Of a DNA stretch of 64,000 nt, positions 1 to 9,108 are shown one piece after another (within the stretch, counting starts at the first letter, position 1; every line of letters starts with the position of its first letter). The DNA lies in the NCBI RefSeq assembly GCF_001189295.1, contig NZ_CP012159.1, positions 2,308,001 through 2,372,000 of the forward strand, in the 5' to 3' direction. Both the position numbers and the translations under genes were made by a program. The notes beneath the pieces are model-generated. The model saw only the letters and a list, made by a program, of their open reading frames with translations, was not told the origin of the DNA and made no database searches. Source of the stretch: Chondromyces crocatus. GTDB taxonomy: Bacteria > Myxococcota_A > Polyangia > Polyangiales > Polyangiaceae.

Positions 1-378
1 AGCTCTGGTTGCTCGCGCGTCAGCGTCACCTTCCGACGACGTCGCGCGAGCGAACACACGAGTTCACGCGAGCGAACACGCACGCCCCCTGCCTTGACGC
101 TCGTCGCACCCTGCGGTAGCCGGGACGCTGAAGATGTCCGCTGAGATCATCCCTCGCGCGTCGACCCTGCATCGCCTCGTGGCCTGCGAGCACACCGTGC
201 TCGTGCCGGCGGTGCCTTGTTGTTGTCGCGGCTGATCGGCGCATCGAGCGCGAACGGCGCCTGCACCCCGGATTGAGCACGAGCGCTCTCCGGGGGCGCG
301 TGTCGCCGTGCGCTGACCCAGAACCACGCGGCGCTTCGACGACCTGAAGCGCTGCGCCCCGAGGGCCCGGGTTGGGCC
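1..378. other. Leading intergenic stretch without a supported gene
   Basis: I see no convincing gene or RNA here. Reading frames cross it on both strands, but their translations are Arg/Pro/Ala-rich, have no recognisable domain, and look like shadows of high-GC DNA. The 13-base word CGCGAGCGAACAC occurs twice, at 45-57 and 67-79, a 22-base spacing that could be a chance duplication or a binding site. No SAM riboswitch was recognised ahead of the methionine-transport genes that follow. Confidence 0.5.
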
Positions 379-1074
379 TTGCAGGTCTCCATGTTCGGGT
401 TGAGTCCATCCATCGTCACGGTCATCGAAGTCGTCGCCGTCTTCACCGGCGCCCTCTCGGGGGCGCTGCTCGCTCGACGAAAAGCGGGGTACGACATCGT
501 CGGCATGTGCGGGCTCGCGCTCTCCGCCGGGCTCGGCGGCAGCATCACCCGCGACGTGCTCCTGCAGCACGGAACCCCCTTGGCGCTGATGCGCCTCACC
601 TACCTGCTCACGGTCGGCGCAGCGATCCTCGTGAGCTGGTTCTGGGGCCACTACCTCGGCGCCCAGACCGACCGGGCCATCCTGCTGCTCGACGCCATCG
701 GCCTGGGCTGGTTCGCCGTGGCCGGCACCTTGCGCTGCCTGGGCGTCGGCCTGGAGGTCGTCTCTGCCATGCTCCTCGGCGTCATCGGCGCGGTCGGCGG
801 CGGTGTCGTGCGCGACGTCCTCTCCGGCGAGGTCCCCGCGGTGTTTCGTCGCGGAGAGCTGTACGCGCTCGCCGCGCTCGCGGGCATCGTCGTCCTCATC
901 GTCAGCCGCGCCCTCGGCTTGCCCGAACTCGCCTGCGCCGCCGCAGGCATCTTCGTCGGCTCGGGCGTCCGCCTGCTCAGCATGCACCTCGGCTGGCGCA
1001 GCCCCGAACCCTTCCGACCTGGCGTGACCCTCGCCGACCCCGGCGAAGGCCAGCCCTTGAAAGGACGCCGATGA
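379..1074 (+). CDS. TRIC/UPF0126 family membrane protein (YicG/YadS type)
   Basis: This 231-residue polytopic membrane protein consists of about seven hydrophobic segments. It carries two internally related Gly-rich stretches, GLGGSITRDVL near residue 53 and AVGGGVVRDVL near residue 140. That duplicated GG-x-x-RD signature is typical of the bacterial trimeric intracellular cation channel (TRIC) / UPF0126 family, which conducts K+ in the homologs studied; the substrate here is inferred. The frame opens at a TTG (379), but the ATG at 391 is an equally good start and neither has a strong ribosome site. The stop overlaps the next start as ATGA, so it is translationally coupled to metN. Members of this family commonly sit alone, and the link to methionine uptake is unexplained. 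Confidence 0.82.
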   Translation: MQVSMFGLSPSIVTVIEVVAVFTGALSGALLARRKAGYDIVGMCGLALSAGLGGSITRDVLLQHGTPLALMRLTYLLTVGAAILVSWFWGHYLGAQTDRAILLLDAIGLGWFAVAGTLRCLGVGLEVVSAMLLGVIGAVGGGVVRDVLSGEVPAVFRRGELYALAALAGIVVLIVSRALGLPELACAAAGIFVGSGVRLLSMHLGWRSPEPFRPGVTLADPGEGQPLKGRR

Positions 1075-1832
1075 GCACACGGGCAGCAGGCGCCGAGCTG
1101 AGCTTCGAGCGCGTGAGCAAGCGCTATCAGGCGGGCAACGTCGCCATCGACGCCCTGACCGACCTCTCGCTCACCGTCCGCCGAGGCACCATCCAGGCCG
1201 TCATCGGCGCGAGCGGGGCAGGGAAGAGCACCCTGTTCCGCTGCGCTGCCACCCTGGAGCGCCCCGACACAGGTCACATCACGCTCAACGGCCTCGACCT
1301 CGCCTCCCTGAACGGCCCAGCGCTGCGCGAGGCCCGGCGCGCGATCGGCACCATCTTCCAGCAGCTCCATCTCCTCCCGTCGCGCACCGCCGCAGACAAC
1401 GTCGGCTTCCCCCTGGAGCTCGCGGGCGCGGACCGCAGCACCCGTGACGCGCGCGTCCGCGAGCTGCTCGGCTGGGTCGGCCTCTCGGCCCGCGGCGACA
1501 GCTACCCCAGCGCACTCTCCGGCGGCCAGCGCCAGCGCGTCGCCATCGCCCGCGCCCTCGCCACCTCCCCCGGCCTCCTCCTCTGCGACGAACCCACCTC
1601 GGCCCTCGACACGGAGACCACCAACACCGTGCTCGACCTCCTCCGCCGCGCCCGCGACGAGCTGGGCGTCACCGTGCTCCTCATCACCCATGACCTGCGC
1701 GCGGTCCAGCGCATCTGCGATCGCGTGGCGCGCCTCGAAGCGGGCCGTCTCGCCACCGAAGGCCCCGTCACCGACGTCCTCGCGACATCCCCTCCCGAGA
1801 CCCGCACCTCCGCTGCGAACGAGGCCCCATGA
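1071..1832 (+). CDS. metN: Methionine ABC importer ATP-binding protein MetN (short form)
   Basis: The ATPase of a D/L-methionine importer. Walker A reads GASGAGKST, the signature is LSGGQRQRVAIARAL, and Walker B is LLLCDEPTSALD followed by the switch His in ITHD. MetN identity rests on the adjacent metI and metQ genes. At 253 residues it is about 90 shorter than canonical MetN (about 340). It ends just after the nucleotide-binding domain and so lacks the C-terminal NIL/C2 domain that mediates transinhibition by methionine. The ATG at 1071 overlaps the upstream stop and the gene ends in an ATGA overlap with metI. A longer frame runs through from 372, but its N-terminal part is an Arg/His-rich shadow of the TRIC gene. 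Confidence 0.87.
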   Translation: MSTRAAGAELSFERVSKRYQAGNVAIDALTDLSLTVRRGTIQAVIGASGAGKSTLFRCAATLERPDTGHITLNGLDLASLNGPALREARRAIGTIFQQLHLLPSRTAADNVGFPLELAGADRSTRDARVRELLGWVGLSARGDSYPSALSGGQRQRVAIARALATSPGLLLCDEPTSALDTETTNTVLDLLRRARDELGVTVLLITHDLRAVQRICDRVARLEAGRLATEGPVTDVLATSPPETRTSAANEAP

Positions 1833-2488
1833 GCACCCTCGAGACCCTCCTCGCCCTGCTCGTCCCGGCCACCCTGGAGACGCTGCTCATGGTCGCCGTG
1901 GCCACCCTCGTCTCGTGCGTCGTCGGCCTCGCCGTCGGCGTCATCGTCGTCGTGACCGAGCCCCAGGGGCTCCTCCCTTCGCCTCTCCTCCATCGCGCCC
2001 TCGGCGTCCTGGTGAACATCGGTCGAAGCATCCCCTTCGTCATCCTGATGGTCGCCATCGTGCCCTTCACGCGGCTCGTCGTCGGCACCTCCATCGGCAC
2101 CCGCGCGGCCATCGCCCCCCTCGTCGTCGCGGCCATCCCGTACGTCGCGCGCCTCGTCGAGACCTCCCTGCGCGACGTCCCCGCCGGCATCATCGAGGCC
2201 GTCGTGACCATGGGCGCCACCCCCCTCCAGGTCATCCGGCACGCCTACCTTCGCGAGGCGCTCCCTGCCCTGATCCGTGGCGCCACCCTGACCGCCATCA
2301 GCCTCGTCTCCTACTCCGCCATGGCCGGCGCCGTCGGAGGCGGCGGCCTCGGCGATCTCGCCGTGCGCTACGGCTACCAGCGCTTCCGCACCGACGTGAT
2401 GGTCGCCACCGTCGTCGTGCTCCTCGTCCTCGTCCAGGGCCTCCAGGCCGCTGGCGAGCGCCTCGCCCGCCACGTCGATCACCGCTGA
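1829..2488 (+). CDS. metI: Methionine ABC importer permease MetI
   Basis: This 219-residue inner-membrane permease has about five transmembrane segments. The MetI/BPD-type EAA loop is visible as EAVVTMGATPLQVIRHAYLR, followed by the conserved SAMAGAVGGGGLGDLA segment and the C-terminal YGYQRF motif common in MetI proteins. It pairs with MetN through the coupling helix in that loop. The start codon overlaps the metN stop (ATGA), and metQ follows after 30 bases, giving the usual N-I-Q order. Confidence 0.92.
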   Translation: MSTLETLLALLVPATLETLLMVAVATLVSCVVGLAVGVIVVVTEPQGLLPSPLLHRALGVLVNIGRSIPFVILMVAIVPFTRLVVGTSIGTRAAIAPLVVAAIPYVARLVETSLRDVPAGIIEAVVTMGATPLQVIRHAYLREALPALIRGATLTAISLVSYSAMAGAVGGGGLGDLAVRYGYQRFRTDVMVATVVVLLVLVQGLQAAGERLARHVDHR

Positions 2489-2518
2489 CGCACCCCCGCC
2501 GGCGCCAAGGAAGATCCC

Positions 2519-3340
2519 ATGAACCGTCGCTCCCTCTCCGTCGTCCCTGCGTTCGTCTCGCTCGCTCTTTTCGCCGTGCTCCTGACCGCCTCGGCGTGCA
2601 ACTCCAGGCGCACCTCCTCCGATCCCGGCGTGCTCCGCGTCGGCGCCAGCCCCGTCCCGCACGCTGCCATCCTCGAGCACGTGAAGCCGATCCTCGCCCG
2701 GCAAGGCATCACCCTCCAGCTCGTCGAGATGACCGACTACGTGCGCCCCAACCTCGCCCTCGTCGAAGGCGAGCTCGACGCCAACTTCTTCCAGCACGAG
2801 CCTTACCTCGCGCAGTTCAATGCCGACCGTGGCCAGAAGCTCGTCGCCGTCGCGCGCGTCCACGTCGAGCCCCTGGGCATCTACTCCCGCAAGGTCCGCG
2901 CCCTCGCCGACCTCCGCCCTCGCGCCGTCGTCGCCCTCCCCAACGACCCGACCAACACCGCCCGCGCCCTCACCCTGCTCCAGACCGCGGGCCTCCTCCG
3001 GCTGAAGACGACCGCCACCCACGCCACCGTGCTCGACATCGCCGACAACCCCCGCCAGCTCGACCTCAGGGAGCTGGAAGGCGCCCAGCTCCCCCGGGCC
3101 CTCTCCGACGTCGACGCGGCCGTCATCAACACCAACTACGCCCTCGAAGCCGGCCTCCAGCCCGACAGCGACGCTCTCGTCCGCGAGGGCAGCGAGTCCC
3201 CTTACGCCAACATCCTCGTCGTGCAGCCCGAGAAGGCCGACGACCCGCGCGTCCAGGCCCTGGTGAAGGCGCTCCAGAGCCCCGAGACCCGCCGTTTCAT
3301 CGAGGAGCGCTTCAAGGGGGCCATCCTCCCGGTCTTCTGA
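2519..3340 (+). CDS. metQ: Methionine-binding lipoprotein MetQ (NlpA family)
   Basis: This 273-residue binding lipoprotein captures methionine for MetNI. The N-terminus is a lipoprotein signal ending TASAC, so the mature protein should be lipid-anchored at about Cys27. NlpA/MetQ family landmarks follow: GASPVPHAAILEHVKP near the mature N-terminus, the ELDANFFQHEPYL stretch, ALPNDPTNTARAL in the middle and INTNYALEAGL towards the end. The ATG at 2519 follows an AAGGAAG ribosome site. It is the last gene of the TRIC-metN-metI-metQ operon and faces the WGR gene convergently, about 60 bases away. Confidence 0.92.
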   Translation: MNRRSLSVVPAFVSLALFAVLLTASACNSRRTSSDPGVLRVGASPVPHAAILEHVKPILARQGITLQLVEMTDYVRPNLALVEGELDANFFQHEPYLAQFNADRGQKLVAVARVHVEPLGIYSRKVRALADLRPRAVVALPNDPTNTARALTLLQTAGLLRLKTTATHATVLDIADNPRQLDLRELEGAQLPRALSDVDAAVINTNYALEAGLQPDSDALVREGSESPYANILVVQPEKADDPRVQALVKALQSPETRRFIEERFKGAILPVF

Positions 3341-3399
3341 GCCTCGCCCGGCGAGCGCCACGCCGCGACCCCTCGAAGATCGCGGCGGCGGCCTTCAGC

Positions 3400-6093
3400 T
3401 CAGTGGCACTGGAACGTCGTCCCCCTCGTGTAGACATAGAGCGACCCCGCGTCGCCCGTGTTCGCCTCGCTGAGCGACTCGTTCACCTGCATCACCCAGG
3501 CGCCGTCCCCACCTTCCTCCTCCTGGATCCAGAGCGGCTCCCCGAGCACGTGCCCCGCGGCGTTGAAGATCATCTTGCGCAGCATCGCGACCGACGGCTC
3601 CTTCGACCGCCTGAACAGATCCGTGGGCACATCGAGCGCCACCACCGCGATCGGATCCCCGTCGACCGCCTTCACCTCCGCATCCATCGGGATGGGCACC
3701 CAGATCGCCTCGTCGTAACGCTCCCCGCGCTCCGGTTCCGGACAGAAGTACGCGACGGCGCGCGCGCCTGGCCAGTTGGTACGCAGCTCCGGCAGATCGT
3801 CGAGGTCCAGGGTGAACAGGTGCTTGTGCGGCTCCCCCTTCCCGTCTCTGGGCACGCTCGCCTCGTCGAGCCCGGGCGCCTTGCCACCGCTCACCGTCAG
3901 CGACCCCGGCCGCGCCGTGTAGCCCCGGTCCTCGTTGTGGCTCCACACCCGTTGCAGCACGTACGTGCGCAACCGGCTCGCACCCTGCGCCTCTTTCGTC
4001 AGCCGCAGCAGCGCCTGGTGCTCCGTCTCCTTCGCGCCAGCGAGGGCCTTTTCCAGCCGCTGGAACTGCTGATGTGGCAGCCCATTGCGGAGCGTGCTCA
4101 GGAGATTCGCATCGCCTCCCGACTGCGGCATGTTGGGCTCCAGCGCGTCGACCAGCACATCGCCGACGGCCTCATAAATGGTGCGGAGATCGCCGCTCTT
4201 CACCGAATTGCGCAGCTCGATCAGCCGCAGGGCCGCCTCGTTCCAGGCTTCGGACGGGGCGTCCTTGTCCAGGTGGGCCATCGGACGGACCGGGTACTTC
4301 TCCGACCGCACCCTGTCCATCACCAGCGGGACACGTCGCTCCAGAGGCAAGGCGCGCACGATGCGTCCGAGCATCGCCTCGCGTGCCGAGTCGGTGTAGC
4401 CGAGGTCTTCACCGCCCTCGCGGTCGAACGTCACCAGCGCCTCGTACTCTGGCGCCACGGGTTGCCCCTGCTCGGCCATCTCTGCCATGCACGACAGGAC
4501 CAGGCGGTGCCAGCCTCTCTTCTTGTTCTGGGCCGCTTCTTCGAGCCGCTGCACCAGCGACGGCAACGCCTGCGCGCCACAGCGCGCGAGGATCCCGTGC
4601 GGGATGTTGTCACGCTGCACCGAAATCGCGAGGAGCCGCTCGAACAACCCTGCGTCGAAGTGGGCCGCGAGCGGGGCTGCGGTGAGGTACTCCCTGAACT
4701 CGGAAGCGAGCAGTCGCTCCGCCATCGCGACGACCCGCTCACGCGGCAGCCCGTGCAGCGCGGTGACCCCGAGGTCGTTGATGGGCTTGTAGCTGTAGCT
4801 AGGAAAGCTCTTGAACTCGAGCTTCTCGTCGAGGGTTACCGGCACTTCCCGACCTTCTGCCTGGTACTTCCGGAACGCACAGAGGAGCATCAGCTCACGC
4901 ACCTCCCGCCCCCGCTCCGGCTGCCGAAGGTCGTCGGGTATCGCCAGCGCAGCATCGACCAGCGCCTCCGCCGTGTCGGCCCGATCCTTCAACAGCAGAT
5001 CGGGAAGCCGCTGCAGCTCATCGCTGCTGGTGTTCGCGTCTCGTCCTGCGATCAGCGTCCCCAGCTCCTCGATCGGGGCGTGCTGCAGCGCGAGCCACAT
5101 GCTCCGGAGCTGCGTCCAGCTCCCCGTCCGGGCGTACTTGAGCAGCGCCTGGATCCACGCCTCCCGTGTCCCGAAGCGCTCCGCCAGATGATCGAGGTTC
5201 TCGAACGACTGCAGACGGTGCTCGACCAGGTTCCCTTCGTGGACGACGGGAACATCGTTGTTGGTCAGCAGCCCGTAGCCGCTGGCTTGCCCGCGCGCGA
5301 GCTGATCGAGCACATCGGCCGCCTCCTCCGGCGCGACCGGTTCCCCGCACCGCCCCTGGATGAAGCGGATGGCGCGCTGGATGTTCGGCTTCATGCGGTC
5401 GAAGCGGCTCCGGAACGCCTCCGGATCACGGTGGTACGTGCGGACCAGCAGCCGATCCAGATCGAGCGGGTACGCATCGAGGAGCGTCATGACGGTGTAG
5501 CCCCGCTTCATCAGTGGCTGGAACGCTTCGGGCAGGCGGGTGCAAAGCTCTGCCACGACCACCGGGTCGGCCTCACGGGAGGCGCTCTCCGACAGGTACG
5601 ACAGCACCCCGTAATGTCGCTCTGCGGCGAGCGCGCCGTGTTGAACGAGGTGCCAGGCCAGCGCCCCGATGCGCCCGTAAGCGACGCCGCTGCCTTCCGA
5701 CAGCATCTGCGAGACCTTGTAGCTGTCGGCGTCGGCCTTCTTCTGAACCTTGGAAGCCACGGCCTGAAGTACCTTCGGCTCGACCCCATCGAAGGGCGGC
5801 AACGTCGTCGCGACGCCCCGCGGCTTCTTCGCCGCACCACCGGCCGCCTTCTTCGCCCCCGCTCCCGCATCGGGCTCCGCCGTCGCCTCACCGACCAGCG
5901 CATAGCCCTTCCCCGTCTTCTCCCGGATGAGCTTCGCCGCCGCCTCCTGCGCCTCATCCTCACTGCCGAAGCTCTTCTCGGAGCTGGTCCCCTTCGCTCC
6001 GATGCGCCCGTACCGCGTGGTGAGCGTCGTCCCCTCCACGCGGATCTCCCAGAACTTCGACGCCCCTGCCTCTGAACACTCGTAACGCCCCAT
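3400..6093 (-). CDS. WGR-domain protein with helical repeat body
   Basis: An 897-residue cytoplasmic protein. Residues 1-80 form a WGR domain (YECSEAGASKFWEIR, then TTRYGRIGAKG, with Tyr in place of the Trp), a fold named for its motif in PARPs and bacterial MolR-like proteins and implicated in nucleic-acid contact. A short Ala/Gly/Lys linker is followed by roughly 600 residues of mostly helical, HEAT-like sequence. The last 150 residues (LFTLDLDDLPEL through GDAGSLYVY) resemble the DUF1963/YwqG type. No catalytic residues are evident, and the role is unknown. The start MGRYECSEAG is the natural beginning of the WGR fold. Similar large WGR proteins are frequent in myxobacteria. Confidence 0.8.
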   Translation of the reverse strand: MGRYECSEAGASKFWEIRVEGTTLTTRYGRIGAKGTSSEKSFGSEDEAQEAAAKLIREKTGKGYALVGEATAEPDAGAGAKKAAGGAAKKPRGVATTLPPFDGVEPKVLQAVASKVQKKADADSYKVSQMLSEGSGVAYGRIGALAWHLVQHGALAAERHYGVLSYLSESASREADPVVVAELCTRLPEAFQPLMKRGYTVMTLLDAYPLDLDRLLVRTYHRDPEAFRSRFDRMKPNIQRAIRFIQGRCGEPVAPEEAADVLDQLARGQASGYGLLTNNDVPVVHEGNLVEHRLQSFENLDHLAERFGTREAWIQALLKYARTGSWTQLRSMWLALQHAPIEELGTLIAGRDANTSSDELQRLPDLLLKDRADTAEALVDAALAIPDDLRQPERGREVRELMLLCAFRKYQAEGREVPVTLDEKLEFKSFPSYSYKPINDLGVTALHGLPRERVVAMAERLLASEFREYLTAAPLAAHFDAGLFERLLAISVQRDNIPHGILARCGAQALPSLVQRLEEAAQNKKRGWHRLVLSCMAEMAEQGQPVAPEYEALVTFDREGGEDLGYTDSAREAMLGRIVRALPLERRVPLVMDRVRSEKYPVRPMAHLDKDAPSEAWNEAALRLIELRNSVKSGDLRTIYEAVGDVLVDALEPNMPQSGGDANLLSTLRNGLPHQQFQRLEKALAGAKETEHQALLRLTKEAQGASRLRTYVLQRVWSHNEDRGYTARPGSLTVSGGKAPGLDEASVPRDGKGEPHKHLFTLDLDDLPELRTNWPGARAVAYFCPEPERGERYDEAIWVPIPMDAEVKAVDGDPIAVVALDVPTDLFRRSKEPSVAMLRKMIFNAAGHVLGEPLWIQEEEGGDGAWVMQVNESLSEANTGDAGSLYVYTRGTTFQCH

Positions 6094-6198
6094 GTGGACA
6101 ACGGTAGCCCCGCCGTACCGTCAGCCTCAAGCGTAGCGAACGTAATTTTGCGCCTCGCTGCGGCCCCGAGGGCAGCCGGACCCTCGGGGCGACGGCCT

Positions 6199-7554
6199 TC
6201 ACTGGAACGCGAACGCGCCGGTGCCTCCCATCTCGTTCTCCACCTCCCAGAGCAAGCTGAACCCGAACCTCCCCGGTGAACCACCCCAGAGAATGCCCAC
6301 CGCGTCGACATTGGACGTCGTTCCATGTCGCCGGAAGACCGGCCCCCCGCTGTCTCCGTAGCTGGCCCAGGCGGTCACGAAGTACTGGCACTTCAGCGTG
6401 ATGCTCGTCCCGCCGATGCTCGCATCGACGCAGGACTCCGCGAGCGGCCCGTGCGTCTGTCCCGTCGTCCTGCCGATCTTGTCGACGTCGATCCCGACCG
6501 CGAGCGACGAGGGCATCGAGGTATTCGCAACCTGATACAGGAACGCTGGATCCTGAATGATGTCCAGCAGGCACGAGGGCACCGTCGACGCGCAGCGAGC
6601 GAGAGGCATGGCCAGCTTGCCCAGGCGCCCCGTGGTCATCGGCTCGTGGTACTTCACGAAGGCCGAGTCACTGCGACGGCACACGCGGGTCGCCGGGCAA
6701 TCGAACCCCGAGTAATACGTATTGTCGTGCGCCTCGATGCCGACGAAGTCGGGGACCAGGATGCTGTTCCCTGCCTGACGGAACAACGTCCCCTCCGTCC
6801 CGCCTTGCGTGTTCGTGCAATGGGACGCCGTGAGGAAGCCGCGGCCCATCACGAAATGGTCCGCATTCCAGCCCAGCGTGCAGAGTCCGCCGCTGTTGTT
6901 CTTGATCTGTAGCCCTGCCACGGGCGGCCACCACCGATCTTGCAGCGTGCTGGCGGTGAACTCGAAGGGCTTCACCAGCTCGATGACGCAGGCCTCGTCG
7001 GGCACGCCCATTCTGGCGACGAACTTCTGGACTGCTTGCTTCGCCGCTTCGGTGCTCACGCCGATGCGGATCCGGTTCTTCACCTCGTCGATGTCCGTCA
7101 GGACGGTGTCGGGCATGCCGAGCACGTCCCCGATCTGGCCGTACCACGCAAACAGCTGGCTCCAGTCGTACCGACCTTGCTCGAAGCGGATCTCGGGGAC
7201 CTCGGCAGGCCCACCGGGGTCGCGTCCTGGCGCGAGCATGCGCTCGATCACCGGCTCCAGGGCCACCTTGGCCTTCTCTGCCACCCCCAGGTCCGTCAGG
7301 TGGACGACGGGCTGGCCCTGGTCGAAATAGAGCCCCCCGAATCCCGGAACCGCCTCGGCAATCAGCGCGAACTGCTCGTTCGCATTCATTGCGACCTCAC
7401 CCCAGACGAAGTCCTGGAGCGCGTCGGACGTCGCGTCGGCCGATTCCGGCGCCGGCAGGGATTCCCCTTCTTCATTCGAGCAACCGACGGCGCCTGCGAT
7501 GCCGACCATGCAGCAGAGCGTCATCCAGGGAAGTGACCAGTCGTGGCGTATCAT
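6199..7554 (-). CDS. Trypsin-fold serine protease lipoprotein, paralog 1 of 4
   Basis: This 451-residue secreted protein starts with a lipoprotein signal ending GAVGC (Cys25). Residues 45-205 form a conserved pro-region shared with its three neighbours. The C-terminal half is a chymotrypsin-like (S1) domain with His245 in LTASHC, Asp296 in RRSDSAF and Ser402 in GDSGGPVF, so the triad is complete. The Cys pattern of the domain suggests disulfides and an extracytoplasmic location. The ATG follows GAGAGGAC. It is the last, promoter-distal gene of the tandem array and ends in GAFAFQ, where the others end in LSLR or SLQ. The natural substrate is unknown; predation or self-processing are guesses. 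Confidence 0.87.
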   Translation of the reverse strand: MIRHDWSLPWMTLCCMVGIAGAVGCSNEEGESLPAPESADATSDALQDFVWGEVAMNANEQFALIAEAVPGFGGLYFDQGQPVVHLTDLGVAEKAKVALEPVIERMLAPGRDPGGPAEVPEIRFEQGRYDWSQLFAWYGQIGDVLGMPDTVLTDIDEVKNRIRIGVSTEAAKQAVQKFVARMGVPDEACVIELVKPFEFTASTLQDRWWPPVAGLQIKNNSGGLCTLGWNADHFVMGRGFLTASHCTNTQGGTEGTLFRQAGNSILVPDFVGIEAHDNTYYSGFDCPATRVCRRSDSAFVKYHEPMTTGRLGKLAMPLARCASTVPSCLLDIIQDPAFLYQVANTSMPSSLAVGIDVDKIGRTTGQTHGPLAESCVDASIGGTSITLKCQYFVTAWASYGDSGGPVFRRHGTTSNVDAVGILWGGSPGRFGFSLLWEVENEMGGTGAFAFQ

Positions 7555-7644
7555 GTTCGTCCTCTCGATCTTGCTGGAGGTGAATTCATTTCACGGAAGG
7601 TTGCTGGACCCGCGCCCAGCCATTTCATTTCTGCGCGGAGACCT

Positions 7645-8997
7645 TCAACGCAGCGAGAGGGCGCCGCTCCCACCCATCTCGTTCTCCGCTTCCCAGAGCA
7701 GGCTGAAGTAAGCCAATCCCTCCAGGCCACCCCAGTGAATGCCGACCGCGTCGACGTTCGATGTCGTCCCGTGGCGCAGAAACACTGGACCACCGCTATC
7801 CCCGGGCGCGTTCCCCGTCGCGATGACGTACTGGCATTTCAGGTGAAAATTGCCTCCAGCGACATCGGTATCGATGCAGGTATAGGTGAGTGGGCCGTGC
7901 ATCTGTCCCGTCGTCCTCCCCATCCTGTCTACGTCGATCCCCGCCAGCAGCGCGGAAGGGAGGGTGGTGTTCGCGACCTGGTAGAGAAGGCTCTCGCTCT
8001 TGATGATCTCGAGCGAACACGATGTCGCCGGCGCCTGGCAACGCGCGAGCGGCATCGCCATCTTGCCGAGGCGTCCAGTCGTCGTGATGGCGTTGTACTT
8101 GATGAAGGCGACGTCGCTTCTGCGGCAACGGCGGCCGGGGGGGCAATCGAACCCTGAGTAGTAGGGGGCGTCGTGCGCCTCGACGCCGACGGCGAACATG
8201 GGGAAGACGACGGGCTGGTAGAATACCGTCCCCTCCGTCCCTCCTTGCACGCTCGTACAATGAGACGCGGTGAGGAACCCGCGCCCCAGCACGAAATGGT
8301 TCGCGTTCCAGCCCAGCGAGCAGTAGCCGGTCTCCGTGCGGATCTGCTGCCCGCCCACGGGCGGCCACCATTGATCCCGGAGTGAGTCGGCCGTGAACTG
8401 CGGCGCCTTCACGTCCTCGATGACGCAAGCCGCTGCAGGGACGTCTCTGGCCACGAGGAACTTCTCGACCTGTCGCCGCGCGTCCTCGGTGCCGACGCCG
8501 ATGCGGATCCGGTTCTTCGTCTCGTCGATGTCCCTCAGGACCACGCCGGGCACGCTGAACACGCCGCCGATTTCCCCATACCACCCGAACAGGCTGCCCC
8601 AGTCGTACTGGCCTTGCTCGAACCGGAACTCGGGCATCTCGAAGGGCGCCGAGGGATCTCGCCCCAGCGAGAGCATCCGCGCGAGCACGGGCTCCAGCAC
8701 GACCTTGGCTTTCTCCACGGCGTCCAGATCCGTCAAGAAGACGACGGCCTGCCCCTGGTCGAGATAGAGACCGCCGAACCCAGGAACCGCCTCGGCAATC
8801 ATCGCGAACTGCTCGTCCGCATTCATCGCAACCTCACCCCACGCGAAGTCACGCAGCGCATCGACCGACAGCTCGGCGGACTCAGGGGGCGACGAGGAAG
8901 ACCCTTCCTCCTCTTCGGCCGAGCAGCCCGTCAGACCTGCGATCCCTGTGAAACAGGGGAGCAAGAGCAGCGGCAGGATGCAGCGACGATACGTCAT
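7645..8997 (-). CDS. Trypsin-fold serine protease lipoprotein, paralog 2 of 4
   Basis: A 450-residue relative of the flanking proteases with the same plan: lipoprotein signal ending GLTGC, a pro-region of about 160 residues that includes the shared DIDETKNRIRIGVGTE segment, then an S1 domain with LTASHC, RRSDVAF and APGDSGGPVF, all catalytic residues present. An in-frame TTG lies 15 bases further up, but the ATG at 8997 is preferred because GGAA stands five bases before it. After the lipid Cys comes an acidic and Ser-rich tether (EEEEGSSSSPPES). About 110 bases of non-coding DNA separate it from paralog 3. Confidence 0.87.
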   Translation of the reverse strand: MTYRRCILPLLLLPCFTGIAGLTGCSAEEEEGSSSSPPESAELSVDALRDFAWGEVAMNADEQFAMIAEAVPGFGGLYLDQGQAVVFLTDLDAVEKAKVVLEPVLARMLSLGRDPSAPFEMPEFRFEQGQYDWGSLFGWYGEIGGVFSVPGVVLRDIDETKNRIRIGVGTEDARRQVEKFLVARDVPAAACVIEDVKAPQFTADSLRDQWWPPVGGQQIRTETGYCSLGWNANHFVLGRGFLTASHCTSVQGGTEGTVFYQPVVFPMFAVGVEAHDAPYYSGFDCPPGRRCRRSDVAFIKYNAITTTGRLGKMAMPLARCQAPATSCSLEIIKSESLLYQVANTTLPSALLAGIDVDRMGRTTGQMHGPLTYTCIDTDVAGGNFHLKCQYVIATGNAPGDSGGPVFLRHGTTSNVDAVGIHWGGLEGLAYFSLLWEAENEMGGSGALSLR

Positions 8998-9108
8998 GGC
9001 GATTCCTTTCAATCGAAGCTGTGCTGAATGCTTTCAGCTCGAGAAGTGCAGGCTCACAGGGCGGGCGATGGTTGATTCGAGATCAGGTGTCGGGCTTTCG
9101 AGGAGCCC

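Noticed and set aside
1444-6075. Plus-strand frame of 1543 codons
   Set aside because: It runs antisense to the WGR gene and out of frame through metN, metI and metQ; composition is Arg/Pro/Ala with no domain.
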